From Streptomyces oryzae (GTDB lineage: Bacteria; Actinomycetota; Actinomycetes; Streptomycetales; Streptomycetaceae), in NCBI RefSeq assembly GCF_017676365.1, contig NZ_JADKMA010000022.1, forward strand, positions 1 to 54,590: DNA of 54,590 nucleotides. Reading direction: 5' to 3'. Positions within the stretch are counted from its first letter, which is position 1, and each line of letters starts with the position of its first letter. A program made the translations under genes and the position numbers. Shown in pieces: positions 1-9,016 of the stretch. The notes below the pieces were generated by a model. The model saw nothing but the letters and a program-made list of their open reading frames with translations. It did no database searches and was not told the DNA's origin.

Positions 1-12
1 GGGTGTGCCGGT

Positions 13-177
13 TCAGCTTCGCCGTGCCGCGTCCACTTTCCGCACCATCTTCGCCGCGTGGTCAGCAGAGTCGGCCAAGTTCCGGAGTGCGTGGGAGACC
101 CGGCTGAGGAACTCCACAACGTGGTCGGCGAGGGCGTCCTGCTCGGTGCTGGCGCGGAAGGTGGTGCTCTCGGCCAT
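13..177 (-). CDS. small hypothetical protein, 54 aa
   Basis: A short reading frame that I do not recognise. The ATG at 177 is chosen over an in-frame start further upstream because an AGGAG-type ribosome binding site lies about 7 bases before it (GAGGAGCCGACC). The product begins MAESTTFRAS and is predicted to be one or two amphipathic helices (VVEFLSRVSHALRNLADSAD) with a basic end (MVRKVDAARRS). There are no cysteines, signal peptide or membrane segment. It lies downstream of the CoiA-like gene on the same strand, about 155 bases away, so it could be cotranscribed. Confidence is moderate because of its size; codon use looks coding. Confidence 0.5.
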   Translation of the reverse strand: MAESTTFRASTEQDALADHVVEFLSRVSHALRNLADSADHAAKMVRKVDAARRS

Positions 178-333
178 GGTCGGCTCCTCGGGGAGGGGTG
201 CGGGGTGTGCTGCGTCCCCTGTGGCACCGGGGACTGACATGCGGGGCGGAAGCACGACATCCCCCACCCGAACCGGGCAGGGGGCTGTGGCACCAAGTGA
301 CGCAGCGAGGGGCGGTCAGCGGTGGCCGATAGA

Positions 334-1557
334 TCACCCCTCATGCTTCCTGCGGCACGAGAAGTGCTCGGGCAGCCCTTCGGGTCCTGGAAGGCTTGCG
401 GGCTGACCGCAGCCGAAGCGGCAGAGCGGGATCGCTTGACCCGACGCGTCGACCGGAACCCTGGCGGCCTCGGTTTCCCGGGGGCGGGACTCAAGGACGA
501 TCGCGCGGCTGCCGCGTCTCTGCTTCGGTTCAGCCCGCACCTCCGAAGCCGGACGGTCCTCGGTGCACCTGCCGCGCCGGTCCCCCTGCCGTACGGATGG
601 CTGGAGCTCCTTGTCGTCCAGGGCGGGCCCGTTCGCCTCGAGGTACTGCTGCCACTGCCGTGCGGGGAGCCAACCGTGGTGGCCGCCCCGCTGGAACGGG
701 ATCCGCTCACCGGCCGCAGCTTCCACGATGAACCGGGTGAGGGTCAGGCCGCCTTCCCCTGTGAAGGTGCTCGACTGATGGGCTGGCATGAGGACGCGGT
801 GCCAGCCCCCGCAGTACCCGGCGTCGGTGGGGTTCTCCGGGTCGTAGGGCTTCTCCGGGCACCGGGTGAGCGCGCCGTTTTGGCTGCACTGCCCCTCCTC
901 CAGGACGAAGTTGCCGTCCTGGACCGCGACGGGGTTCTTCTGCACGCGGATGACGGAGGCTGGCAGGTTGGGCGTGCGGACGTAAGGGACGGTGCCGATG
1001 CCTGCGTGGTCGGGGTCGGCGAAGTCCCAGACCGACTGAATACCGCCGCGGCGCCGGAACCTTTCCCGTGCCCGCATTCCGCGGGCTGTCTGGGTGCTCA
1101 GCTGAGGCTCGTAGCCCAGGACGATGCCGTTGGCGCCGTTGATGCGTACATCGAGGCGCGCGTGCCCGTCGGCGGTCTGCGACTCGATGTCGGCGTGGAA
1201 GCCGTGATCTTCGGAGTCCTTCGCGACGCGTTCCTTGCGGGCGAGGTGCTCGTCGGACTCGTGGCTAATGGGTTTTTCCCCGGGTTTCCGGTAGTGGGAG
1301 GCGAGCCATACGCCGTCACGCTGGACGAGGTACATGGGGACGCGCCGGCCGCGGAGGTCCCGGCAGTCGGGGCAGATGAGCCCGCGCTTTTCGACGGGGA
1401 CACGTCCTCGCATGCGCAGGAGCACGTTCAGGAGGTCTTGGCCTTGCGGGACGCCGAGGTCGGGGCGGTCCAGGTCGAGGTTGCGGCCGGCCGGTTCATA
1501 GAAGACGGGGTTGCGGAAGAGGTCATCGTCGCTGTCGATCTGAAGGTCGTCGTCCAC
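334..1557 (-). CDS. CoiA-like nuclease-domain protein
   Basis: 407 aa with a GTG start preceded by GGGAGC. Residues about 55-190 match the pattern of the CoiA-like (competence protein CoiA) nuclease family: a CPDC knuckle near residue 62, a segment replacing the usual HFAH (ASHYRKPG), an HESDEHLARK motif, and then RLDVRI and the GYEPQLS segment, which supply the D and ExQ of a PD-(D/E)XK-type active site. The C-terminus has a second possible zinc site (CRFGCGQ ... SCRRKH). Family knowledge: CoiA is needed for recombination during Gram-positive competence; in Streptomyces such proteins are of unknown role and often sit in accessory DNA. Here it is divergent from a run of defence genes, so a role in DNA processing or defence is inferred. 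The central and C-terminal 200 residues are not recognised. Confidence 0.62.
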   Translation of the reverse strand: MDDDLQIDSDDDLFRNPVFYEPAGRNLDLDRPDLGVPQGQDLLNVLLRMRGRVPVEKRGLICPDCRDLRGRRVPMYLVQRDGVWLASHYRKPGEKPISHESDEHLARKERVAKDSEDHGFHADIESQTADGHARLDVRINGANGIVLGYEPQLSTQTARGMRARERFRRRGGIQSVWDFADPDHAGIGTVPYVRTPNLPASVIRVQKNPVAVQDGNFVLEEGQCSQNGALTRCPEKPYDPENPTDAGYCGGWHRVLMPAHQSSTFTGEGGLTLTRFIVEAAAGERIPFQRGGHHGWLPARQWQQYLEANGPALDDKELQPSVRQGDRRGRCTEDRPASEVRAEPKQRRGSRAIVLESRPRETEAARVPVDASGQAIPLCRFGCGQPASLPGPEGLPEHFSCRRKHEG

Positions 1558-1784
1558 TGGTGCTCCCCGCAGCCGTCACGAGTAGGACTCACAACGCTAC
1601 GGGCGGGGTCTGACAATCGGGGCTGAACTGCGGAAACAGGACGCGCTGATATGGGGCATACGGACACGGTGGCGTCTTCGCCGTCAGGGTCCCCGGGGAC
1701 TGCGAGGCTTGGCGCGGCGGGCCGACCCGTCACGTTAGAGCCCTGGATGACGACGTCACCTGCTGAGGCCGAGAGGACCAAAGA

Positions 1785-2828
1785 GTGTCCAATAATCCGC
1801 CTGGTGAGCCAGCGTACGTCCATCCTGGGTGCATGACTCAGTCCGAACCCTCGCTGGCTCCGCGTAGCACGCCGAGAATCACGGCGGTGACGCGACGCGG
1901 CATCTTTGACTACCTAAGCGGCGAGGGCGGCCCCTGGTGTGGACGGCTCGACGAGATTGACTTCCTGGAGGGCCTGTACGACCTGGACGGGCTGCCGTCG
2001 ATGGACTCCCGGTTCACGACGGCGCGTGGCGACATCGTCCAGCACCGGATCAACAATCCATTGGACTTGCCGGACGACTGGGTCTTCGAGGATCCACGCT
2101 TCCAACTCTTCGATGGTCCTGATGAGGTGCTTCTCGCCTTCCTGGCACGGCTCGTTCATCCAGAGGTACAGCCCGACGTCGACCAGTCATCCCGACGAGT
2201 CGAGGAGCTGAACCGCCTCCTCGGGCCGGACGGCTGGACTTTCCGCGCCTTCGAGTTCCTGTCGGGTCGGCCGATTTACATACCGTTCCCCACGCCGGCC
2301 ACTGGCCCGATGGTCTCGCTGCCGCTCGCCGACGACGACATCGGCAAACTCGACCTTGTTCTCGGGTACACCTACAGCCTGCTCGATCGCGACGGCGAGG
2401 AGGTCGCCCGCGACCTGCTCCGCCCGGCCGTCCTCACGCTGCGCCGTGACGGCGGCATTTACCACCCCATGCCGGGTGACGGATGGACGGTCGATACGTA
2501 CGAGGCTGTCCTCACCGTGGATCGAACTCTTCTGCCCGCGTTCACAAAAGCGGTCACCGACGCGATCTGGCAGCGACTCGAATCCGTGCTCACCAGACTT
2601 CAGCGCGAAGATGTTCAGTCCGTCGTGGTCGAAGGCGACATAGCGCTCCTGCCAGCTGTCCCACCGGACTGGAGGAACCAGACGGCCGAGCCCGATCCAC
2701 CCGTCGTTCGGCGCCTCCGCATCGGTCCGCCGACCACGGAGTTCAACGTCGCGCTGCAGGACTTCTCGGATCTTGAGATACGCGGCCACGGATTTCCCTA
2801 CTTCTACGACACGCGCGGGGGCGTCTGA
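1785..2828 (+). CDS. AbiJ-NTD3 domain protein (defence-associated)
   Basis: 347 aa. The GTG at 1785 is favoured by GAGAGGA about 8 bases upstream; an ATG at 1833 is the alternative. Residues about 30-175 read like the AbiJ-NTD3 domain: ITAVTRRGIFDYL, GRLDEIDFLEGLYDLDGLPS, GDIVQHRINN, DDWVFEDPRF, FLARLVHPEV and a closing LNRLLGPDGW. Family knowledge: AbiJ N-terminal domains occur in abortive-infection and other conflict proteins, usually fused to a variable effector or sensor. Residues 190-347 are not recognised. The frame stops at a TGA directly after a G5 tract (2817-2821). The -1 frame continues with protein-like sequence (LITEFVLDDRPQVATL) into the Shedu-like frame, so the two may once have been, or may be, one polypeptide. 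Confidence 0.62.
   Translation: MSNNPPGEPAYVHPGCMTQSEPSLAPRSTPRITAVTRRGIFDYLSGEGGPWCGRLDEIDFLEGLYDLDGLPSMDSRFTTARGDIVQHRINNPLDLPDDWVFEDPRFQLFDGPDEVLLAFLARLVHPEVQPDVDQSSRRVEELNRLLGPDGWTFRAFEFLSGRPIYIPFPTPATGPMVSLPLADDDIGKLDLVLGYTYSLLDRDGEEVARDLLRPAVLTLRRDGGIYHPMPGDGWTVDTYEAVLTVDRTLLPAFTKAVTDAIWQRLESVLTRLQREDVQSVVVEGDIALLPAVPPDWRNQTAEPDPPVVRRLRIGPPTTEFNVALQDFSDLEIRGHGFPYFYDTRGGV
2817..2821 (+). repeat. G5 tract at the AbiJ-NTD3 / Shedu junction
   Basis: Five consecutive G immediately before the TGA that ends the AbiJ-NTD3 frame. One extra G here would read ACG CGC GGG GGG CGT CTG ATC ACC and join that frame to the Shedu-like frame without a stop. No ATG, GTG or TTG occurs in the Shedu frame between its last upstream stop (TGA at 2774) and the GTG at 2861. 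Confidence 0.5.
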
Positions 2829-2860
2829 TCACCGAATTCGTCCTCGACGACCGGCCGCAG

Positions 2861-3890
2861 GTGGCCACGTTGTGCCATGTCACCCTCATCAACAAGGACG
2901 GCGTCCTCTCGCCCAGGATCAAACTGTGGAAGAAGGACAAGACCAAGGCTGCGAGGACAGCGGCCATGGAGGCGATTCCCGGCACCGAGGCCCCTCAGAG
3001 CGTCAAGGCGCTCGTTGACACCAGTGATGTCCACGAGAATTTCTGGAAGGTCATCAGCTTCCTCCAGGGCTGCGTCGGGCTGGATCTTCCCGGAAGCAGC
3101 CTGCGGCTGGTCGTTGGCGATGAAGCCGAGTTGGCTCGGCTCCTGGCCGACCAGGACCGCACGACGCTCCTCGAAGCCGTCAGGACTGCTGTCGGCGGTG
3201 CCCTCACGGAAGAGGACATCCGGCTGATCAGCAACCGCAAGTCGCAACTCCAACGTTTCAGACAGCTGTTGGCCGACCCGGAGTTCTTCGAGCGGCAGCG
3301 CGGCCGGGTGGCAGGACCGGAGGCGGTCTGGCAGGGCTTCTTCGAGGAGAATCCGTGGATCTTCGGGTACGGCCTCACCCTCGTCGCTTGTGGCCCCCTC
3401 GATGACGGCAAGCTGGAGCGCATCACGGCTGGCGCTAACATTTTCACGGGGGGCGGGAAAGCGCAGTGATGCCGTCATGCGCTCCAAGGGCTTCATCAGC
3501 AGCCTGCTGTTCTGTGAGATCAAGACGCACCGGACACCCCTGCTGGCGAGCGCGCCGTACCGGTTGCCAGACGTCTACCAGGTCTCCAAGGACGTCGTCG
3601 GCGCTGTGGCGCAGGTGCAGAAGACTGCACACAAGGCCCTACGCCTGGTCAGTGGTGAACTGCACAGGTACTACCGGGACGACGGCGCCCCGATCGACAT
3701 CGAAATCTCCACTGCCCGTCCCCGGCAGGTACTGGTGATCGGAAGTCTTAGCGAGTTCAGCGACGGCATGGCGGCGAACCCGGAGAAGATCACCTCCTTC
3801 GAACAGTACAGGCGATCTATCCAGGACGTCGAAGTCATCACGTTCGACGAACTCTACGAACGGGCCTGCTTCATTTTGGAGGATCGCTGA
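2861..3890 (+). pseudogene. Shedu-type (SduA, DUF4263) nuclease, frameshifted
   Basis: Two overlapping frames together make one DUF4263/Shedu-like protein of about 342 aa. The first (GTG 2861 to TGA 3469) contains WKVISFLQ and FFEENPWIFG; the second (to 3890) contains GKRSDAVM, FCEIKTHRTPLL, a YRLPDVYQVSKDVVGAVAQVQ helix and a closing [10 protein letters not shown]. The PD-(D/E)XK core is therefore split: FFEENPW is before the break, and SDAV plus EIK after it. Removing one G from the G6 tract at 3448-3453 restores a continuous frame (FTGAGKRSDAVM). Family knowledge: SduA proteins are single-gene antiphage nucleases. As sequenced, only a catalytically dead 202-aa N-terminal part would be made unless slippage occurs. 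It may be a pseudogene, a sequencing error or a phase-variable gene. Confidence 0.72.
3448..3453 (+). repeat. G6 homopolymer causing the Shedu frameshift
   Basis: ACGGGGGGCGGGAAAGCG: with six G the frame runs to TGA at 3467-3469; with five G it continues T-G-A-G-K-R-S-D into the catalytic half. The tract sits in the linker directly before the active-site Asp of the DUF4263 domain. Confidence 0.75.
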
Positions 3891-3928
3891 GGCGGATCCG
3901 ACCGCACCGAGGCGTGACCTGATCCCCT

Positions 3929-3980
3929 GTCCGCGTTTTTGGCCGCAGTCATGGTGTGCGCGGCTGGGCGGCCAGCGGAC
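3929..3980 (+). terminator. possible imperfect hairpin after the Shedu-like gene
   Basis: GTCCGC at 3929-3934 pairs with GCGGAC at 3975-3980, and GGCCGC at 3941-3946 with GCGGCC at 3968-3973, separated by an asymmetric internal loop containing TTTTT. It lies between the Shedu-like frame (ends 3890) and the Gabija-like pair (starts 4057). It could be a weak terminator or part of the next promoter region. Confidence 0.35.
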
Positions 3981-4056
3981 GTGGGGGGCTACCGCTGTCA
4001 GTGCCCGTAGGGATGATGGAGCAGTCAGATGCGATTGGGGCGTTGAGGGGGCGGCG

Positions 4057-6204
4057 TTGTTTCTGAGCCGTGTGAGCGTTTCCGGGTTGCGGGCGAGTGC
4101 GGAGGGGGCGATCGAGTGTGAGCTGCCGGGACGTTTCAGCGTCCTGATCGGTGCGAACGGCGCGGGCAAGACAACAGTCATGGATGCGTTGTACCTGGCC
4201 CACACCAGCCGCTTCCCACACCTGCCCCGCCTGGGGACTGCGGTTCTGGGAGCTGATGGCAGCCCCGGCGTAGAGGTGCAGTACAGCCTTGAGCAGGACA
4301 CCGCAGCTGAAGGACCTCTGGGTCAGCGGATCCAGCAATCCTGGCGTTATACGTCGGACGGTGTCGCGCAGAAATGGTTCACAGAGTTCCAGCGCAATCT
4401 GGGAACAGTCCGCGCCAGGGTGGACCGCAACCGAGTGCATGACACGGCACTGGGTATGGACCCCTTCAAGTTCATCTACTTGCCGGCGTGGCGGCATCCG
4501 CTCGACGAGCTGGCCCGTCGCGAGACCCGCATCCTCATCGAGTTGCTGAGAGCGGAGCAGCAGCGACTGGACGGCAGCCGCAGCCTCGTGCCGTTGCGCG
4601 TCAAAGCGTCCCGCCTGCTGGAGAACTTGGCCAAGGACGGACTCATCGAAGCAGTCGAAGAACGCATCGGCAATCACCTGGCCTCCCTGTCCGCAGGAGT
4701 GCAGCGCCAGTGGCCGTACGTGCGGGGCCAAGTCATAGACGACTCCTACCTTGCCCGCGTCCTTGAGCTGATGCTGGCCGTCATAGAAGGTCGTGCCTCG
4801 GCCCGTCCGCTGGAGGTCTCGGGCCTCGGGTACGTCAATCTGCTCCACATCGCGGTCACTCTTGCCGCGATACCTGACTCCACCCGCCGTGACCCGGCAG
4901 CGGAAGAGCCGCCCCACAGTGGCGAGGCATCTGGAGAAATGACGGACGAAGACGAGCAGCGCCTGGCCCGGGAACGCCTGGAGCAGGCTGCGGCGGAAGC
5001 TGAGTCCGAGGCTGATTCGTTCTTCCCTAGCACCCCCTTCCACGCCACAGTGATCATCGAGGAGCCCGAGGCCCACCTTCACCCTCAGCTGCAGCACGCG
5101 CTCGTCCGCTATCTACGTAAGGCCGTACGGCAGCGGCCGGAACTGCAAGTGGTCCTGTCCAGCCATGCGACGGACGTCATCACCTCTTGTGATCCGGAAC
5201 AGCTCGTGGTGTTGCGGCGCGCTGCGGACGGCAGCAGAGTCTGCCGTCCGATCACCAAGATCCCCATGATCAAGCGTGACGAGACGCTGCGTATGGCCCG
5301 TCTCCACATGGATGCCAGTCGGTCCGCCGCGTTGTTCGCCGAGCGACTCGTGGTGGTCGAAGGCGTGACCGAAGCCGCCATCATCCGTGACTTCGGCAGG
5401 GCATGGGCCGGACAGGACCCGGCGAAGCACACCTTCATCGAGGCTCTCAGCATCGTCTACACCGGGAACAAAGTCGGTCCGTGGACCTCCCGCTTCCTGG
5501 CCACGAAGGGGGCCGAGATTTGCACACGATTGGCCGTACTGCGCGACAGTGACAAGCCATTCGTTGAGCATCCAACCGACCCGGACTGGCTGGCCGATCA
5601 CGACTCAGAGGTCGTACAAGCCTTCATCAATCACCCGACGTTGGAGCCGTCCATCACGGAGGGCAACGAGCGTCTCATAGAGCTGGCCCTGGCTGACATT
5701 GGAGCGGAACCGCTCACCGAACCGGTCACCGATCGGGTTGTTTACGACTTGTTCAAGAGTGCGCGCAAGGGCAAGGGGGGCGCCCCGGATACACCGGCGG
5801 GTCCCCATGCGAAGGACAAGGGCGCGTTCGCGGATGCCCTCGCCGTTCGCCTCGCTGACGCCATCGAACGTGACGAGCCCATCCATGTTCCGGACCATCT
5901 GGTGAAGCTCTTCGACTTCCTCTGCCCGCAGCCCGTGGCGGAGTCGGAGAACGGCCCCGAAGAACAGCAGGCACCGGAATCACAGACACCAACGCAAACC
6001 TGGCCCACGGCTCCTGAACCTTTCTCTTTCAGCCCCAGTGCCGTTCCATCGTCCGATCTTCCGCCAGTTGGAACTTGGCCAGCCACTGCTTCTGGCCCTG
6101 CTCCTAGTGATCCGTGGGCAACTACCCCATGGGACACCAACGCGTGGGCAACCAAACCTGCGACGGCGGACCCGTGGGAGGAGTTCGGTGGGAACACGGA
6201 ATGA
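4057..6204 (+). CDS. gajA: OLD-family ATP-dependent nuclease, Gabija GajA-like
   Basis: 715 aa from a TTG start with GAGGGGG 6 bases upstream. Domains: an ABC-type ATPase with Walker [10 protein letters not shown] (about 32-40), Walker [13 protein letters not shown] (about 332-343) and H-loop SSHATD (about 368-373); then a TOPRIM domain with [12 protein letters not shown] (about 433-444) and the metal-binding LRDSD near 495-499. This order is that of OLD nucleases and GajA. The next gene is a UvrD-like helicase overlapping by 17 bases, the Gabija two-gene arrangement. Family knowledge: GajA nicks DNA when nucleotide pools fall during phage infection and forms a complex with GajB. Unusual: it is longer than typical GajA (about 580 aa), with a Pro/Trp/Thr/Ser-rich C-terminal tail from about residue 630 ([19 protein letters not shown]). 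Confidence 0.8.
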   Translation: MFLSRVSVSGLRASAEGAIECELPGRFSVLIGANGAGKTTVMDALYLAHTSRFPHLPRLGTAVLGADGSPGVEVQYSLEQDTAAEGPLGQRIQQSWRYTSDGVAQKWFTEFQRNLGTVRARVDRNRVHDTALGMDPFKFIYLPAWRHPLDELARRETRILIELLRAEQQRLDGSRSLVPLRVKASRLLENLAKDGLIEAVEERIGNHLASLSAGVQRQWPYVRGQVIDDSYLARVLELMLAVIEGRASARPLEVSGLGYVNLLHIAVTLAAIPDSTRRDPAAEEPPHSGEASGEMTDEDEQRLARERLEQAAAEAESEADSFFPSTPFHATVIIEEPEAHLHPQLQHALVRYLRKAVRQRPELQVVLSSHATDVITSCDPEQLVVLRRAADGSRVCRPITKIPMIKRDETLRMARLHMDASRSAALFAERLVVVEGVTEAAIIRDFGRAWAGQDPAKHTFIEALSIVYTGNKVGPWTSRFLATKGAEICTRLAVLRDSDKPFVEHPTDPDWLADHDSEVVQAFINHPTLEPSITEGNERLIELALADIGAEPLTEPVTDRVVYDLFKSARKGKGGAPDTPAGPHAKDKGAFADALAVRLADAIERDEPIHVPDHLVKLFDFLCPQPVAESENGPEEQQAPESQTPTQTWPTAPEPFSFSPSAVPSSDLPPVGTWPATASGPAPSDPWATTPWDTNAWATKPATADPWEEFGGNTE

Positions 6205-7705
6205 CATCGCTGGCGGACTCACCGGTGAACAACTGGTCGCAGCCGGAACACCGCACCGCCGCGTCTACATCAGAGCAGCGCCGGGTTCAGGAAAGACCGC
6301 CGTGGCCGCACAGCGCTTCGGCATCCAGCGCTTTCACGGTGGCGACCAGCGTGCCGTGCTGGCCGTGAGCTTCACTCGCTCCGCCACCGCTGAGCTGCGT
6401 GACCGTGTGCTCCGTCAGTGGGGCCCGGATGTACTTGCGTGGCCGCACCGCATTGTCACGCTGGACACCGTCGTCTGTGATCTGCTCGTCTACTTGCTGG
6501 ATACGGGGCACATCTGCTGGCCAAGCGGACACCGCAGTCTCACCGTCATCGACTCTTGGCCAGTGCAGCTGCCCACCAAGTGGTCGCGTATGGAACCAGC
6601 CGTGGCACTGGGCGGCAATCAGGTTGTGGTCCAAACCCTGCGACGGAGCACCCAAGCGAACAGACCCAGCAGACAGGACGTCGCCGCGGCTCTGGCCGAA
6701 GGCTTCTGCACCCATCAGGATGCTCGCACTCTCCTCGAAGCGGCGCTGGCACTTCAAGGCGCTCGCGACGCGGTCTTGGCCTGTCTCGCGAATACCGCAG
6801 GCGCATTGATCGTCGACGAGATTTTCGACGCGAATGCCTTCGATCTCTCTCTCGTGCGGCTCGCGGTGGACGCCGGGCTCGCAGTCACCGTCGTCGGTGA
6901 TCCGTGGCAGGCCCTCTACGGCTTTCGGGGAGCTCGACCCGATCTCGTACCGGAGCTGGTACGCGATACCCAGTTCGTCCAGCGCCCACTGCGAAGGTCC
7001 TTCCGTTGGACAACTGACGGGCAGAAGCGCCTGGCGGATGAGCTGCGGGCCGGCCATGGAGTGATCCTCCCGCGGGGGCAAGCGGGGGACGTGGACGTCG
7101 TGTTGTCGTTGCAGTGGAAGACTCTGTGGAGCTCCGGACCCCACGTCCTTCCGCTGGCGTACGGATCCGCCAAGGGACAAGTACACGAAGCAGCTTGCAC
7201 GCTCCTGCTCAGCGAAGTGACGAAGCAAAAATTCGGAGTCGACGCCACATTCCAAAAAGAGGCACTCATCACGCTCGGTATTGACGCTGAAGCATTGGAG
7301 CGCTTGAGACCCAACTTGCAGCAGCTCATCACTGATTTGGCTGGGACGGCCGGAATCGCGGGGATCTGGTCAGACCTCAATGAGGTCGTCGGGGCGGAGA
7401 CTCGGCGAAGACTCCCGAAGAAGAGAAATCATCACCACACGGCACGTCTGGAGAACCTCCGTGTTCTTCTGCATGCCGATGGGAATCGACTGATCCCTGC
7501 TCTCACGGCTCACCAGGCCAAGGGCCGCGAGTGGAACAACGTCGGCGTTCTCTTGACCAACTCAGAGCGTGAAACTCTGGCAGCAGGGCTCGTCCAGACC
7601 AGGGAAGATCATCGCACGCTCTACGTGGCACTAACCAGAGCCAAGCAGGCGACCCGCAGGATCGCGGATAGCGGGTCCATCAGCGGTGAGATTGAGGCGA
7701 CTTGA
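6188..7705 (+). CDS. gajB: UvrD/Rep-like helicase, Gabija GajB-like
   Basis: 505 aa from the GTG at 6188, chosen because GGGAGGAG lies 5 bases upstream inside the end of the nuclease gene and the coupling is typical; the in-frame sequence before it is arginine-rich and not protein-like. Superfamily 1A motifs: Q-like LTGEQL, Walker A APGSGKT (about 31-37), SFTRSAT (Ia), VDEIFD (II, about 209), [14 protein letters not shown] (III, about 236), [11 protein letters not shown] (V) and [10 protein letters not shown] (VI, about 477). The length is close to GajB (about 490 aa). Family knowledge: GajB assists GajA in sensing or acting on DNA termini and nucleotides. The Walker B reads VDEIFD rather than the usual VDEFQD/VDEAQD, which seems tolerated in this family. 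Confidence 0.78.
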   Translation: MGTRNDIAGGLTGEQLVAAGTPHRRVYIRAAPGSGKTAVAAQRFGIQRFHGGDQRAVLAVSFTRSATAELRDRVLRQWGPDVLAWPHRIVTLDTVVCDLLVYLLDTGHICWPSGHRSLTVIDSWPVQLPTKWSRMEPAVALGGNQVVVQTLRRSTQANRPSRQDVAAALAEGFCTHQDARTLLEAALALQGARDAVLACLANTAGALIVDEIFDANAFDLSLVRLAVDAGLAVTVVGDPWQALYGFRGARPDLVPELVRDTQFVQRPLRRSFRWTTDGQKRLADELRAGHGVILPRGQAGDVDVVLSLQWKTLWSSGPHVLPLAYGSAKGQVHEAACTLLLSEVTKQKFGVDATFQKEALITLGIDAEALERLRPNLQQLITDLAGTAGIAGIWSDLNEVVGAETRRRLPKKRNHHHTARLENLRVLLHADGNRLIPALTAHQAKGREWNNVGVLLTNSERETLAAGLVQTREDHRTLYVALTRAKQATRRIADSGSISGEIEAT

Positions 7706-7707
7706 CA

Positions 7708-7725
7708 CCGCCTAGAGGTAGGTGG
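7708..7725 (+). terminator. short hairpin just after gajB-like gene
   Basis: CCGCCTA GAGG TAGGTGG, a 7-bp stem with one G-T pair, two bases after the helicase stop codon. It is weak but well placed as the end of the Gabija-like operon. The rest of the gap up to the IS element (7726-7885) shows no gene, tRNA or clear repeat. Confidence 0.35.
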
Positions 7726-7884
7726 CTCGAAAGGGTCGGCTGTCGGCGCTTGCACTTGAGACGGAGCAGACGTTTAGAAGGCGCCTGCTCTACTCAGGGC
7801 CTTCCGGGCGCTGACCTGCGTTAACGCGATCACGCGAGTGCACGGCCCAGGGGCCTGTGGGACGTATGTGGGATTCGGTGGTCC

Positions 7885-8973
7885 CTAGTGTCCTGAGTCG
7901 TTAATTCGTGTGCAGTACGCGGCGAGGGTTTCCAGGATCTCGTCCGCGGTCTTGGTCCATACGAACGGCTTGGGTTCCTTGTTCCACTCATTGATCCAGC
8001 CACGGATGTCGCGTTCGAGCTCGACGATGCTGCGGTGGGTGGATCGACGGAGTTTGTGGTTGGTCAGTTCGGCGAACCAGCGCTCGACGAGGTTGAGCCA
8101 GGATGCGGAGGTGGGGGTGAAGTGGAGATGGAAGCGCGGGTGGCGCAGCAGCCACTTCTTGACCTGTTCGGTCTTGTGGGTGGCGTAGTTGTCCAGGATC
8201 AGGTGGAGATCCAGGTGCTTGGGCACAGCCTCGTCGATGAGTTTAAGGAAGCGCAGGAACTCCTGGTGCCGGTGGCGGCGATAGTGCTGGGCGATGACCG
8301 AGCCGGACACGATGTCCAGAGCGGCGAACAGACTGGTGGTGCCGTGCCGGACGTAGTCGTGCGTCATCCTCGCGGGCACGGTGGGTACCAGCGGCAGAAC
8401 GGGCTGCGTGCGGTCAAGGGCCTGTATCTGCGACTTCTCGTCCACCGCCAGCACCAGGGCGTTCTCAGGCGGAGCGAGATAGATGCCCACCACGTCACGC
8501 ACCTTGTCCACGAACTGCGGGTCGCTGGACAGCTTCCAGGTCTGCACGATGTGGGGCTTGAGCCCGAAGGCCCGCCAGATCCGGGAGACGGCCGACTGCG
8601 ACATGCCGGCAGCCTGGGCCATCGAGCGCGTCGACCAGTGCGTGTCCCCCTTCGGCGGCGCCTGATCGAGAGTCTTCGCGATCACCGCCTCGACCTGCTC
8701 ATCGGTGATCTTCCGCGGCGCCCCCGAACGCGGCCGGTCCATCAGCCCCTCCAGCCGGTGCGCGGCGAACTGCGCCCGCCACTTGCGCACCGTCTCCCGC
8801 GAGACGCCCAGCATCTGCGCGACGTGCGAGTTCGACGCGCCCTCCGCACAGGCCAGCACAATCTTCGAGCGCAGCACCAGCGATACAGACGCCGTCCGCC
8901 GCCGCGACCAGCCCCGCAACACCCGGCGCTCCTGATCGGACAACTCCAGCGGCAACGGCTTTGGACTCGGCAT
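7885..8973 (-). CDS. IS630-family transposase
   Basis: 362 aa, the full length for this family. N-terminal helix-turn-helix regions (SNSHVAQMLGVSRETVRKW, then a second HTH around AAGMSQSAVSRIW) bind the ends. The C-terminal DDE catalytic domain shows LAVDEKSQ (first D), HLILDNYATHK (second D) and SASWLNLVERWFAELT (E), the classic IS630 spacing. The ATG at 8973 has GAGGTGGGTGG just upstream. The last residues (RINDSGH, stop TAG) are encoded by the left inverted repeat and target TA. All catalytic residues are present and the frame is intact, so it may be active. Confidence 0.92.
   Translation of the reverse strand: MPSPKPLPLELSDQERRVLRGWSRRRTASVSLVLRSKIVLACAEGASNSHVAQMLGVSRETVRKWRAQFAAHRLEGLMDRPRSGAPRKITDEQVEAVIAKTLDQAPPKGDTHWSTRSMAQAAGMSQSAVSRIWRAFGLKPHIVQTWKLSSDPQFVDKVRDVVGIYLAPPENALVLAVDEKSQIQALDRTQPVLPLVPTVPARMTHDYVRHGTTSLFAALDIVSGSVIAQHYRRHRHQEFLRFLKLIDEAVPKHLDLHLILDNYATHKTEQVKKWLLRHPRFHLHFTPTSASWLNLVERWFAELTNHKLRRSTHRSIVELERDIRGWINEWNKEPKPFVWTKTADEILETLAAYCTRINDSGH
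7888..7908 (+). repeat. left terminal inverted repeat of IS630 element
   Basis: It begins GTGTCCTGAGTCGTTAATTC just inside the TA at 7886-7887. It encodes the last residues of the transposase (INDSGH), whose TAG stop uses the flanking TA. Confidence 0.85.
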
Positions 8974-9016
8974 CCACCCACCTCATCAACCACCCAGACG
9001 CTTCCAACTCACAGCA

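Noticed and set aside
322..1626. 434-aa plus-strand frame overlapping the CoiA-like gene
   Set aside because: Composition (Val/Ala/Gly/Pro) is that of a shadow, whereas the minus strand shows recognisable family motifs and a ribosome binding site.
2817..2826. Canonical -1 ribosomal frameshift site at the AbiJ-NTD3/Shedu junction
   Set aside because: The sequence C GGG GGC does not fit an X XXY YYZ slippery heptamer and no downstream stimulatory structure is evident; an indel or transcriptional slippage is likelier.
7706..7885. Possible tRNA or attachment site at the island border
   Set aside because: No cloverleaf, no T-loop GTTCRA context, no integrase and no matching direct repeat found by eye on either side of the island.
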